A stretch of 64,000 nucleotides of DNA from 66-474 sp036279975 (lineage in GTDB: Bacteria; Pseudomonadota; Gammaproteobacteria; Xanthomonadales; Rhodanobacteraceae): assembly GCA_036279975.1 (NCBI GenBank), contig DASURP010000006.1:86186-150185 (forward strand), given 5' to 3'. Below, piece after piece: positions 36,922 to 45,404 of the stretch. The notes under the pieces are model-generated. The model saw only the letters and a program-made list of their open reading frames with translations. It did no database searches and was not told the origin of the DNA. Within the stretch, counting starts at the first letter, position 1; each line of letters starts with the position of its first letter. Made by a program: the position numbers and the translations under genes.

Positions 36922-37005
36922 AAAACCGGGGTCAGAGTGCACTTTCGGCTACCCACGCAAAGAAGTGCGATTGCTTCCACGAAAGTGCACTCCGACCCCG
37001 GTTTT
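36922..37005. repeat. 84-bp near-perfect palindromic repeat (REP/MITE-like)
   Basis: Two 24-base arms (36922-36945 and 36982-37005) are inverted copies with one mismatch; the core reads ACCGGGGTCAGAGTGCAC and its complement. A 36-base central part separates them. The repeat fills the gap between the GMC stop, two bases away, and the DoxX start. Such palindromes carrying a GGGGTC-GAGTGCAC core look like the REP elements moved by REP-associated tyrosine transposases; that origin is my inference. No transposase gene is in the window. Confidence 0.75.
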
Positions 37006-37007
37006 CA

Positions 37008-38573
37008 TCATTGCATCCGCTCCGCAATCCGGTCGGCCACGCGCAATGCGTTGGCAATGATGGTGAGAGTCGGGTTCACCGCGCCGATCGAGGGAAAGAA
37101 ACTGGCATCGACGACGTACAGGTTGTCGAGCTCGTGGGCCTTGCAGTCGAGATCGAGCACGGAAGTTTCCGGGTCGGTGCCGAAGCGCGCGGTGCCGGCC
37201 TGGTGCGCGGTGCCGCCGATCGGGATGTTCTTGCCGAGGTAATGCTTGCGTTCCAGCAGGTGCGGGTGCGCGCCGATCGGCTCCAGCATGGCTTCCAGTT
37301 TCGCACGCAGGCGCCGGTGCGCCTCCATGTTGTTGTCGGTCTGCTCGACCACCACGCGCCCGCCGTCGTAGCGGATGCGGTTCTCCGCTCGCGGCAGGTC
37401 CTCGCTGGACAGCCAGAAATCGAGTGAATGCTCCGCGAGGTATTCGAACGGCGCGTCGGGCAGCCATTCCAGCCACGCCGGCAGCGCTTCGCCGCGGATG
37501 GTGTCGGGGTGCGACTTGCCGGTCATCTGGATCAGGCCCAATGGGTAGTGCCAATCGTCGGAACCGAAATAGAAGTCGCTGAGGCCGACGGTTTTCTGGA
37601 ACACCGTGTCGTTCGGTTCATGGGTGATCGCCATCAATACCGACTGGTTGTGCCGGATGTAGTTGCGCCCGACCTGGTCGGAGCCGTTGGCGAGTCCGTG
37701 CGGGTGCTTGTCGTTGGCCGAACGCAACAGCAGCAGGGCGGACGACAGCGCACCGCAGGCCACCACCACGATGTCGGCGGAAAATGTTTCGCTGGCGCCG
37801 TCGTGTTCCACCCGCACCGTGTCGACGGTGTGCCCCGAGGCATCGGTGTCGAGCCGCGACACGCAGGCGCCGGTCAGCAGGGTCACGTTGGGGTGCGCGT
37901 CCAGGGTGGGGTCGATGCAGATCACTTCGGCGTCGGCCTTGCCGTTGGTGAGGCACGGATAACCGTCGAAGAAGCCGCAACGGATGCAGGGGCTGTGGCG
38001 CAGCACGCGGCCGTCCTGCTCGTCCAGCAGGATCCCGAGCGGCATGTGGAACGGATGCAGGCCGTGGCGCTTGAAGGTCTCGGAGAGTTGCTGCATCCGC
38101 GGTTCGTGCGACACCGGCGGATAAGCATACGGCTGGCCACGCGGTGGCTCGGTGGGATCCTCGCCGGCCGCGCCGTGCACGTGGTACAGGCGTTCGGCCT
38201 CGCCGTAATACGGCTCGAACACGTCGTACTTCAGCGGCCATTCGGGCGAGACGCCGTCACCGTGCTGGAGCTTTTCGAAGTCGCGTTCGCGCAGCCGGAA
38301 CAGCGCCGCGCCGTACATCTTGGAATTGCCGCCGACGAAATAGTGCAGGCCGGGGTGGAAAGCCGTGCCGGTCTTGTCGTACCAGGTCTCCCTGGCCTTG
38401 TAGGCGTTTTCGATGAAGATCTTCCGGGGGCTCCAGTTGTCCGACGAGCGCTTCAGCCAATCGCCGCGTTCGAGGATCAGGATCCGCTTCCCGGTCGGCG
38501 CCAGCCGGTGCGCCAGCGTCGCGCCGCCGGGTCCGGAACCGATCACGATGAGGTCGTAGCGATGGTCGGACAT
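37008..38573 (-). CDS. GMC-family FAD-dependent oxidoreductase
   Basis: This 521-residue flavoprotein has the FAD-binding start YDLIVIGSGPGGATLAHRLA, FVGGNSKMYGAALFRLRERDFE, VVVACGALSSALLLLRS (GMC signature 2) and a C-terminal substrate/flavin block IPIGGTAHQAGTARFGTDPE followed by VVDASFFPSIGAVNPTLTI. It carries a Cys cluster CIRCGFFDGYPC in the middle. No signal peptide is present. Substrates are alcohols or sugars; the SMP-30 lactonase and SDR nearby favour a sugar. It heads the minus-strand run and diverges from the cytochrome c5 gene. Confidence 0.9.
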   Translation of the reverse strand: MSDHRYDLIVIGSGPGGATLAHRLAPTGKRILILERGDWLKRSSDNWSPRKIFIENAYKARETWYDKTGTAFHPGLHYFVGGNSKMYGAALFRLRERDFEKLQHGDGVSPEWPLKYDVFEPYYGEAERLYHVHGAAGEDPTEPPRGQPYAYPPVSHEPRMQQLSETFKRHGLHPFHMPLGILLDEQDGRVLRHSPCIRCGFFDGYPCLTNGKADAEVICIDPTLDAHPNVTLLTGACVSRLDTDASGHTVDTVRVEHDGASETFSADIVVVACGALSSALLLLRSANDKHPHGLANGSDQVGRNYIRHNQSVLMAITHEPNDTVFQKTVGLSDFYFGSDDWHYPLGLIQMTGKSHPDTIRGEALPAWLEWLPDAPFEYLAEHSLDFWLSSEDLPRAENRIRYDGGRVVVEQTDNNMEAHRRLRAKLEAMLEPIGAHPHLLERKHYLGKNIPIGGTAHQAGTARFGTDPETSVLDLDCKAHELDNLYVVDASFFPSIGAVNPTLTIIANALRVADRIAERMQ

Positions 38574-38662
38574 GCTCCCGCTCGGCAGGCCGCGTTGCCG
38601 CGAAGCCTGTTGTTGTAGCGGGCGTCATGTGCACTTCGGGTCAAGGCCGGCGCGGACGGCAT

Positions 38663-38691
38663 TTGGAGCCGCCGCGCCGCGCGGCTATACT
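38663..38691 (+). promoter_or_regulatory. Sigma70-type promoter of the cytochrome c5 gene
   Basis: TTGGAG (38663-38668), a 17-base spacer and TATACT (38686-38691) form a near-consensus promoter in an otherwise very GC-rich gap. The GTG start of the cytochrome gene is 66 bases downstream. Confidence 0.65.
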
Positions 38692-38756
38692 TGCATGGAT
38701 GCATGGCGTCCGCGGGGGCCCGGGGACACTGCCTGCCTTCCAACCGGAGTTCGCAA

Positions 38757-39293
38757 GTGAGCACGCATCTCACCCCATCCGACCGTACCTTCATGAGGCA
38801 CTTCGCGATCATGATCGCGTTGCTTGCGGCCACCGCGGTGCTTTTGATCATCATCGGCACGTTCGTGTGGGCATCGCTCCCGAAAGAGAACAACCAGCGG
38901 CAGGAGCAACGCGCAGGCGACCGCATCACCCCGGTCGGCGCCGTGTACGCGGGTGATACCGGCCGCGCCGCGATGGAGGCCGCCAAGGCCGCCGCGACCC
39001 AGGCCGCCGCCTCGCAGGTCGCCTACGGCGGCACCACCGACGGCAAGGCGATCTTCGATCATCTGTGCACCACCTGCCATTCGACCGGCGCCGCCGGTGC
39101 ACCCATGATCACCGACAAGGCCGCCTGGGCGCCGCGCATCAAGCAAGGCATCGCGACGCTGGTCAAGCACGCGATCGATGGCTACACCGGCCCCGACGGC
39201 AACCACATGCCGGCCAAGGGCGGCAATCCGGCGCTCACCGACGCGCAGGTCGAAGCCACCGTCAAGTGGATGGTCTCCCAAGTCCAGAAGTGA
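38757..39293 (+). CDS. Membrane-anchored monohaem cytochrome c5-family protein
   Basis: This 178-residue protein has one N-terminal transmembrane anchor (FAIMIALLAATAVLLIIIGTF), an Ala-rich linker, and a C-terminal cytochrome c domain with the haem site DHLCTTCHSTGAAGAP and Met ligand in GNHMPAKGGNP. This is the cytochrome c5 pattern. It should face the periplasm and shuttle electrons. The GTG at 38757 has GGAG eight bases upstream; an ATG at 38691 would place the promoter -10 at the start codon and lacks a ribosome site. Confidence 0.9.
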   Translation: MSTHLTPSDRTFMRHFAIMIALLAATAVLLIIIGTFVWASLPKENNQRQEQRAGDRITPVGAVYAGDTGRAAMEAAKAAATQAAASQVAYGGTTDGKAIFDHLCTTCHSTGAAGAPMITDKAAWAPRIKQGIATLVKHAIDGYTGPDGNHMPAKGGNPALTDAQVEATVKWMVSQVQK

Positions 39294-39376
39294 GCAGGAT
39301 GCACGCATCCCGGTCGGTACACGGAAGTACCTTGCGTCTGGGTCCAGTTCCAGTACGCCGTCAGCGGAGACAACAT

Positions 39377-39420
39377 CCCCCCGCCGCCTGCGGCGGCGTC
39401 CCCCTTCCTGCGGAAGGGGG
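39377..39420. repeat. Double-hairpin intergenic element
   Basis: Two adjacent inverted repeats, CCGCCG-CCTG-CGGCGG and CCCCCTTC-N5-GAAGGGGG, lie in the gap between the cytochrome c5 and CBS genes. The second hairpin has the same stem as the engB terminator near 9516-9534. It could end either convergent transcript, but no strong T tract follows. Confidence 0.55.
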
Positions 39421-39470
39421 TGGGGCAACCTGCAAGTTCGTTAGGCTCTTTCGGGTTCCGGGTTCCGGTC

Positions 39471-39899
39471 TCACCCCGCGATGTAGCGCTGCAGGTGATC
39501 GATCTCGGTGGCCTGGTCGTCGATCACCGCCTTGACCAGATCACCGATCGACACGATCCCGACCAGCCGGCTGTTTTCCAGTACCGGCAGGTGGCGTACC
39601 CGCAGTTCGGTGCACAGGCGCATGCACTCGTCCACGGTCGTCGCCGGCGACACGCTGGTCGGCGCCGGGGTCATGATGTCGGACACCGGCGTTTCGCGTG
39701 ACGAGTGGCCCTTCAGGATCACCTTGCGCGCGTAATCGCGCTCGGTGACGATGCCCGCCAGCGCGTCCCCGCGCAGCACCAGCAGGGCACCGATGCCACG
39801 TTGGGCCATCAGCCGGATCGCATCCAGCACCGGTGCTTCCGGCGCGATGGAATAGACCGCGCCGCCCTTGTCTTCCAGCAAATGTTTGACCTGTCGCAT
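39471..39899 (-). CDS. Tandem CBS-domain protein
   Basis: This 142-residue protein is a single CBS pair: LEDKGGAVYSIAPEAPVLDAIRLMAQRGIGALLVL, GIVTERDYARKVILKGHSS, then VSDIMTPAPTSVSPATTVDECM, RHLPVLENSRLVGIVSIGDLVKAVI. CBS pairs bind adenine nucleotides and usually regulate partners; small stand-alone proteins like this are sensors of unknown output. The ATG at 39899 has GGAG nine bases upstream. It is 35 bases downstream of mtgA, on the same strand, so may be co-transcribed with it. Confidence 0.92.
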   Translation of the reverse strand: MRQVKHLLEDKGGAVYSIAPEAPVLDAIRLMAQRGIGALLVLRGDALAGIVTERDYARKVILKGHSSRETPVSDIMTPAPTSVSPATTVDECMRLCTELRVRHLPVLENSRLVGIVSIGDLVKAVIDDQATEIDHLQRYIAG

Positions 39900-39934
39900 G
39901 GGAGCGTGCTCCGGATCCCGCAAGGAACCCGATT

Positions 39935-40714
39935 CTAGCGCCTGCGCCGATGGGTTGCCTGCGGTTGCCGCGGCCGCGGCGGATGCGCGTCCAGCACATA
40001 GGAAACCCCGCCCAGCTGGCGCATCTGGCGTTGGATCCACGCCGCGCGGCGCTGCACATAGGCGGATGGGCGATCGGCATGCCAGCCGCGCGGGTTGGGC
40101 AGCACCGCGGCCAGCAGCGCGGCCTGGTGCGCGTCCAGGCGCGCGGCGGGTTCGCGGAAATAGGCTTGCGCCGCGGCCTCGACACCGTAGATGCCGTTGC
40201 CCAGTTCGGCGATGTTGGCGTACACCTCGAGCACCCGGCGCTTGGGCCAGGTGGCGTCGATCAGCACCGTGAAATATGCCTCCAGCCCCTTCCGGAAGAA
40301 GCCGCCTTCGGACCACAGGAACAGGTTGCGCGCGGTCTGCTGGGTGATGGTGCTGGCGCCGCGCAGGCGCTCGCCGGCCTGGGCATCGTCGATCGCCGAA
40401 CGGATCGAGGGAATGTCGAAGCCGTGGTTGAAGGGGAAGGTCTGGTCCTCGCCCGCGACCATCGCCAGCGGCGCCACCGGCGCGATCCGCTGCCAGGGCA
40501 CCCATTGGTAGTGGGTCCGGTAGTCGTGGTGGCCCTGCCACCACTGTCCGATCGCGCGTTCCAGCATGTAGGCGCTGGTGGCCGGCGGCACGAAGCGCAG
40601 GATCAGCACCGGCAACCAGGTGACGACGACGAACGCCAGCAGCAGCCACAGGATTCGCCGCAGCCAACGCCGCGTGCGCCCGCCGCGACGGGTGCCGGTC
40701 GCGGCCCCCGTCAT
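39935..40714 (-). CDS. mtgA: Monofunctional biosynthetic peptidoglycan transglycosylase (GT51)
   Basis: This inner-membrane enzyme polymerises lipid II into glycan strands without transpeptidation. The 259-residue protein has an Arg-rich start, one transmembrane helix (ILWLLLAFVVVTWLPVLIL), and the GT51 motifs VAGEDQTFPFNHGFD (catalytic Glu), RGASTITQQTARNLFLW, RRVLEVYANIAELGNGIYGVEAAAQAYF and AALLAAVLPNPRGW. Length is typical. Its ATG overlaps the stop of the upstream GGDEF-EAL gene as ATGA, so translation is coupled. An Arg-rich tail ends the protein. Confidence 0.95.
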   Translation of the reverse strand: MTGAATGTRRGGRTRRWLRRILWLLLAFVVVTWLPVLILRFVPPATSAYMLERAIGQWWQGHHDYRTHYQWVPWQRIAPVAPLAMVAGEDQTFPFNHGFDIPSIRSAIDDAQAGERLRGASTITQQTARNLFLWSEGGFFRKGLEAYFTVLIDATWPKRRVLEVYANIAELGNGIYGVEAAAQAYFREPAARLDAHQAALLAAVLPNPRGWHADRPSAYVQRRAAWIQRQMRQLGGVSYVLDAHPPRPRQPQATHRRRR

Positions 40715-43608
40715 GCCCGGGTGTCGGGAACCACGTCGACGGCCCAGGTGGCGAAGGGCTGGGCCGGCGAATACAGGAAGCCCTGCGCCATGCGGCAACC
40801 CATTTCCAGCAGCAGGTCGCGTTGTTCGGCGGTTTCCACGCCCTCGGCGATGACCTGCATCGACAACAGCTTGGCCATCGCGAGAATGGAGCGGATCACG
40901 GCGTCGCTGCTGCCCTCGCTCTGGCGCGACAGCCCGCGGATGAACGACTGGTCGATCTTGAGCGTGTGCACCGGGTACTGGTGCAGGTAGGACAGCGAGG
41001 AATAACCGGTGCCGAAATCGTCGAGCGAGATCCGCACCCCGGCGTTGCACAGGATCTGCAGCGTGCGCTTGGCCTCGGGCGGGTTGTCCAGCATCGCGCG
41101 CTCGGTGATCTCCAACCGGATGCGCGAGGGTGGCACGTCGTGTTCGGCGAGCAGCCGCAGCAGGCGGCGGTCGAGGTCCGGATTGCGGAAGTGGCGCGCC
41201 GAGAGGTTGATGCCAATGAACATGTCGCCGTTGCCGGCCAGCGCGTTCGCGTGTCGGCAGACCTGCGCGAAGATTTGCCAGTCGATGGTTTCCGACGCGC
41301 TGGTGTCCTCGGCGACGCTGAGGAATTCACCGGGCAGCAGCAGCCCGCGCTTGGGGTGTTGCCAGCGCATCAGGGCCTCGTAACCGACGGTGGCGCCGCT
41401 CTTGATGTTCACCACCGGTTGGTAGAAGGGCACGAATTCCTGCCGGGTGATGCCGCGGCGCAGGTCGTTCTCGGTTTCCAGCAGCGACACCGCCTGCTGG
41501 CGCAGGCCTTCGTCGAACACCGCATAGCGATGCCGGCCGTCGGCCTTGGCGCGATACATCGCCGAGTCGGCATCGCGCAGCAGTTCTTCGGGATGCCGAT
41601 AGTGGCCGGCCGCCAGCGTGATCCCGATCGAGGTCGAGGTGAACAACTCCTTGGTCGCCAGCCGGAACGGCGCGTTGAGGTCGTCGATGATGCGCTTGGC
41701 GATGCGGCAGGCCTTGTCGGGGTCGGCGATGCCTTCCAGCAACACGCCGAACTCGTCGCCGCCAAGCCGCGCCACCACGTCCTCGGATTTGACACAGGCG
41801 CGGATGCGGCTGCCGGCCTGGAACAACAGGTCGTCGCCGATCAGGTGCCCGACCGAATCGTTGATGACCTTGAAGCGGTCGAGGTCCATGAACAGCACCG
41901 CGAAGCCCTTGGCGGGATCCGCATGGAAACGTTCCAGCGCATGTTCCAGCCGCTGCATCAGCAGGCTGCGGTTGGGCAGGCCGGTCAACGAGTCGTGCAG
42001 GGTCTCGTACTTCAGCCGTGCCTCGATGCGTTCGCGCTCGGCGATCTGCGCGCGCAGATCGCGGTTGGCCAGCGCCAGCGCGCGGGTGCGTTCGCCCACG
42101 CGGTGCTCGAGGTTGGAGTAGGCGCGCCGCAGCGACTCGGTCGCGCGCACCCTTTCGAGTGCGTTGGCGATGTGGTACGAAACGAAGGTCAGCAGCTCCT
42201 GGTCGCGCAGGGTGTAGTGGTGTTCGGGCGAGTAGCTCTGCACGGCCAGCGCACCGACCGTGTGTTCGGCGCACACCAGCGGCACGCCCAGCCAGCAGAC
42301 CGAGTCGGTGCCGGACTGGGTGACCTCGCCGGCCGCGCGCAGCTTGGCGATTTCCGGTGCGTTCGCGAGCAGCGCCGTGCCGTGGCGCAGCACGTATTCG
42401 GTCAGGCCGTTGGCGAGCTTGCGCGGCTGGCGCTGGCGGTCGCGTTCGTCCACCGAATAGGGAAACGTCAGTTCGGCGCCATCCTCGCCCAGCAGCGCGA
42501 TATAGAAGTTGCGGGCGTACAGCAGGCCGCCCACCACGCGGTGCACCGCCGCGTAGAAGTTGTCGATGCTGTCGGTGGTGCTGGCGAGCTCGGCGATCCG
42601 GAACAGCGCCGCCTGCAGCCGTTCGCCGCGCTGACGCTCGAGCACCTGCTGCTGCAGCACGCGATTGGCTTCGCGCAGCGCCTCGGTGCGTTCCTCGATG
42701 CGGTGCTCCAGTTCGGCGTGCGCCATCCGCCGCTCCAGCGCGGTCTGGATGTGTTGCGCCACGTAGATCAGCAGCGTCTTGTCCTGCTCGTCGTAGTGGT
42801 GCGCCTCGTCGTAGCTTTGCACCACCACGCAGCCGACCACTTCGTCGCCGCGCAGCAGCGGCACGCCCAACCAGTCCACGCACAGCGCGCCGGATCCCGT
42901 GAACGGGCCGCTGACCTGTCGGCTGATCGCTTCCAGCGACCCCATCAGCGGCTTGCCTTCGTGGGTCACGTACCAGGTGGGGCCATGCTCGATCTCCGCC
43001 ATCGGCATTTCGGCGGAGGGGTACGGGAGGTCGGGGTCGACGCTGTCCGCGTAGTAGGGAAACCGCACGACGTCCTTTTTCGCGTCGTACAGGGCGATGT
43101 AGAAATTCTCGGCGTACATCAGCGTGCCCACGATCTCGTGCAGCGCGCGAAACACGGGGGTGAGGCCGGTGCCGACTGCGCTGGCCTGGTCGGCGATGGC
43201 GTACAGCGCGCGTTGCAGGCGTTCCGCGCGCTCGAGCTGCTCGACCGATGCATTCAAGAGGTTCTGGTGGAGCAGAGCGCGGACGCGCGCAGCGATCATT
43301 TCCACCGCACTGTGCACAAGCACACGCTGCTCGTTGTCGCAGGCGGAGGCGGTGATCCACAGCGATTCCCGGGAAGAAAGCTGGATCTGTGAAGCGAAGG
43401 CATGCGTGCCCGGGGCCGCGTCGGCGGCATCGGCATCGCAGCGCCGGATGCTGGCGTCCAGCGCCAGTTCGGCCAGCAACGCATCGGCGGCCGCGATCAC
43501 GCCCTCGAGGTCGGGGGCCGCCCACAGTTCGGTGACCGCATGGCACAGAACCGCCGTGGTGGGCGGCTTGCTGGCTGTTCCGGCCAGATGGTGAACGTCG
43601 CCTGCCAT
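40711..43608 (-). CDS. GAF-GAF-GGDEF-EAL cyclic-di-GMP signalling protein
   Basis: This 965-residue cytoplasmic protein has a variable N-terminus, two GAF domains (about 130-310 and 335-500, each with WLGVPL), coiled-coil linkers (LEHRIEERTEALREANRVL and LEHRVGERTRALALANRDL), GGDEF (HDSLTGLPNR, ARLGGDEFGVLL) and EAL (GYEALMRW, LEITERAM, DDFGTGYSSLSYL, VIAEGVET). Both catalytic motifs are intact, so it could make or degrade c-di-GMP, gated by GAF ligands. No transmembrane segment is seen. The start at 43608 (MAGDVHHL) is chosen; 43629 is an alternative. The stop overlaps mtgA. Confidence 0.92.
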   Translation of the reverse strand: MAGDVHHLAGTASKPPTTAVLCHAVTELWAAPDLEGVIAAADALLAELALDASIRRCDADAADAAPGTHAFASQIQLSSRESLWITASACDNEQRVLVHSAVEMIAARVRALLHQNLLNASVEQLERAERLQRALYAIADQASAVGTGLTPVFRALHEIVGTLMYAENFYIALYDAKKDVVRFPYYADSVDPDLPYPSAEMPMAEIEHGPTWYVTHEGKPLMGSLEAISRQVSGPFTGSGALCVDWLGVPLLRGDEVVGCVVVQSYDEAHHYDEQDKTLLIYVAQHIQTALERRMAHAELEHRIEERTEALREANRVLQQQVLERQRGERLQAALFRIAELASTTDSIDNFYAAVHRVVGGLLYARNFYIALLGEDGAELTFPYSVDERDRQRQPRKLANGLTEYVLRHGTALLANAPEIAKLRAAGEVTQSGTDSVCWLGVPLVCAEHTVGALAVQSYSPEHHYTLRDQELLTFVSYHIANALERVRATESLRRAYSNLEHRVGERTRALALANRDLRAQIAERERIEARLKYETLHDSLTGLPNRSLLMQRLEHALERFHADPAKGFAVLFMDLDRFKVINDSVGHLIGDDLLFQAGSRIRACVKSEDVVARLGGDEFGVLLEGIADPDKACRIAKRIIDDLNAPFRLATKELFTSTSIGITLAAGHYRHPEELLRDADSAMYRAKADGRHRYAVFDEGLRQQAVSLLETENDLRRGITRQEFVPFYQPVVNIKSGATVGYEALMRWQHPKRGLLLPGEFLSVAEDTSASETIDWQIFAQVCRHANALAGNGDMFIGINLSARHFRNPDLDRRLLRLLAEHDVPPSRIRLEITERAMLDNPPEAKRTLQILCNAGVRISLDDFGTGYSSLSYLHQYPVHTLKIDQSFIRGLSRQSEGSSDAVIRSILAMAKLLSMQVIAEGVETAEQRDLLLEMGCRMAQGFLYSPAQPFATWAVDVVPDTRA

Positions 43609-43837
43609 GTGTGGTCCAACCCCCTGCATCGGTGGACAGTGTAACCCGTCGCCAGTTGGCGGGCACCCCCGGCGCTCCGCCCAGGTCGCGGGTCCCGGGG
43701 TCACGCGGGTTCGTGCACCCTGCGGTTCATGAATTGTTAGCAAAATGTAATTTGGCGGCGTACAATACCGACCCAAAGACGGTGCGGGATTCGACCCGTG
43801 TCCGGACTTGGGGTTTTCGGCTTTGGTGGAATGGATC

Positions 43838-44818
43838 ATGCGTCGATTGCTTGCCAGTGCAGTGCTCACCGGCTTGGCCTTGGCCCTGCCGGCGTGGGCG
43901 TTCGCGCAGACGACGACGATGCCCGTGATTCCGCCGGTCACGGCCGCCCATCCCCACGATGACAAGGGCAAGGCCAGCGCACCGATATGGCAGCGCGACG
44001 GCAACACGCTGTCGCTGACGGCCAGCGGGCACGCCGGGGCCACCGCCCCCACCGGAGCCGGGACGCCCCTGGAAGGGCAGGCCCACTCCGCCGGCGCGGG
44101 CGTGAAGTTCACGACCCAGCCGGGTCTCAGCGCGCACGTCGGCGTCAACGAGGTTCGCTGGGCGCCATTGGCGCCCGTGTGTGCCCGTGGCACCACCGGC
44201 TGCATGGGGATTGCGCCAGTGGAAGGCGTGCAGCGCGGCGAAGTCGGTGCCGGTTACGCGGGTCACGGCCTCATGCTGGACCTGTCGATCGGGCAGGCGC
44301 AAAGCGAATCCAGGGCCGCACCCGTGCGCGCGCACCAGGCGCCGCTGCCGCGGGTGTTGCCGACGCAAGGCGGGGCGGATGTCGCCGCGCCGTTGTGGTT
44401 CCGCAACAGCACCACGACCAGCCTCAACGCGCGCGGCCAGGTCAGCATCGCCACCGACACCAGCCTCAACGTCGGGGCCAGCGTGGGCCGCGTGCGGTTC
44501 CTGCCGGGATCGGGGCTTGCCGCAAGCGATACGCTCGACCAGACCACCCTGAGCCTCGGCATCCAGCACGGTTCCGTGCGCGGGGCGATCGTCGGCCACA
44601 TGCTGGAGCCGGACATCCCCGGTGTGGCCCTGGATCGGACTCAACGCTGGAGCGGAGTCGACCTTGGCATCAGCGTGCGCCTGCCGTGGCGCGGGGAGTT
44701 GAACTTCGGCGCGCAGAACGTGTGGACGTCCGGCCATGCGCCCCTGCTGTTCGGGTCCGGGGCCACCGCACCCGACCAGGGGCGGGTGCCGTACGTGCAG
44801 TACCACCAGGATCTGTAA
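43838..44818 (+). CDS. Unrecognised exported protein, possible outer-membrane beta-barrel
   Basis: I do not recognise this 326-residue protein. It has a clear signal peptide (MRRLLASAVLTGLALALPAWAFA). Most of the mature part is rich in Gly, Ser, Thr and alternating hydrophobic residues, such as SLNARGQVSIATDTSLNVGASVGRVRF and WSGVDLGISVRLPWRGELNFGAQNVW, which suggests amphipathic beta-strands. One close Cys pair (CARGTTGC) could form a disulfide. It ends HQDL, without the aromatic last residue of classical barrels. TACAAT about 75 bases upstream may be a -10 element. It precedes the first TonB receptor by almost 600 bases, same strand. Confidence 0.75.
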   Translation: MRRLLASAVLTGLALALPAWAFAQTTTMPVIPPVTAAHPHDDKGKASAPIWQRDGNTLSLTASGHAGATAPTGAGTPLEGQAHSAGAGVKFTTQPGLSAHVGVNEVRWAPLAPVCARGTTGCMGIAPVEGVQRGEVGAGYAGHGLMLDLSIGQAQSESRAAPVRAHQAPLPRVLPTQGGADVAAPLWFRNSTTTSLNARGQVSIATDTSLNVGASVGRVRFLPGSGLAASDTLDQTTLSLGIQHGSVRGAIVGHMLEPDIPGVALDRTQRWSGVDLGISVRLPWRGELNFGAQNVWTSGHAPLLFGSGATAPDQGRVPYVQYHQDL

Positions 44819-45106
44819 GGCCGCCACGCGCTTTCGTGGGATCCGCGCCGGGCGGTCGTGGGGCGAGGTGTCGATGCTCTCCATTGCATGGTTCGCCATG
44901 GGTACGCCTGGCTCTGGACCGCTGGCGACAACGGGCCCGGCAAAGCCCCTCGCGCCGCAGCCCCGAGCAACAAGTCCTGCTCCCCCGACCGCTGATTACG
45001 CCGGATCCCTGCCCGGGTGACCCATGCTTCGCGCTCACCCTGCGTCCGTGGCTTCAGCCGCCCACCCGCTCCTTTTGTGAACAATCGTGAACCGCGGGAG
45101 TTGTCG

Positions 45107-45137
45107 TTAACGTGGTTTTTACGGTTTGCGCTATGAT
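45107..45137 (+). promoter_or_regulatory. Candidate promoter of the first TonB receptor
   Basis: TTAACG (45107-45112), 19 bases, then TATGAT (45132-45137), in the only AT-rich patch of the gap. The second receptor gene has a similar pair, GTAACA, 18 bases, TAAAAT. Both would give a long 5' untranslated leader of about 260-330 bases. Confidence 0.4.
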
Positions 45138-45290
45138 TAAAAGGTCGGCATGGATCCACGGCACCGTTGTGGTGGCCGATGAACCGAGGAGGAGGGCGGA
45201 TTTCCAGGCCTGACGGCGCTTGCGTCGACGGACCGAACTCACACCCAAAACGCATGCCGGGGCGTCGCCGTTTCCAGCGGACTCCCGTGG

Positions 45291-45404
45291 GTTAAAAAGT
45301 TGTTGGCATGCGACCTGCCGAGAGTTCTACAGGGCCTCGTCGACGTTCCTGGCGAGACCTCCCCGAAACTGTTTCCTACGTCAACAGAAGTTTGGAGAGT
45401 GCAA
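45291..45404 (+). promoter_or_regulatory. Conserved 5' leader of TonB receptor 1
   Basis: The 114 bases before the start share ordered blocks with the leader of the second receptor: AAGTTGTTRGCATGC, GCCTCGTCG, a GACCTYYCCGARACTGTTTC block and GTTTGGAGAGTGCA directly before ATG, where GGAG is the ribosome site. Spacing is conserved (114 versus 117 bases). Such conservation outside coding sequence suggests common post-transcriptional or transcriptional control. Confidence 0.6.

Larger units (their letters stand above)
44819..45404 (+). other. 586-base gap before the first TonB receptor
   Basis: I see no convincing gene here; open frames on both strands lack ribosome sites and protein-like composition. 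The AT content rises at 45100-45140, where a promoter-like pair lies, and the last 114 bases form the leader shared with the second receptor gene. Confidence 0.6.

Noticed and set aside
44736..45020. 94-codon plus-strand frame after the unknown exported protein
   Set aside because: Pro/Ala/Gly-rich, starts inside the preceding gene in another frame and has no ribosome site.
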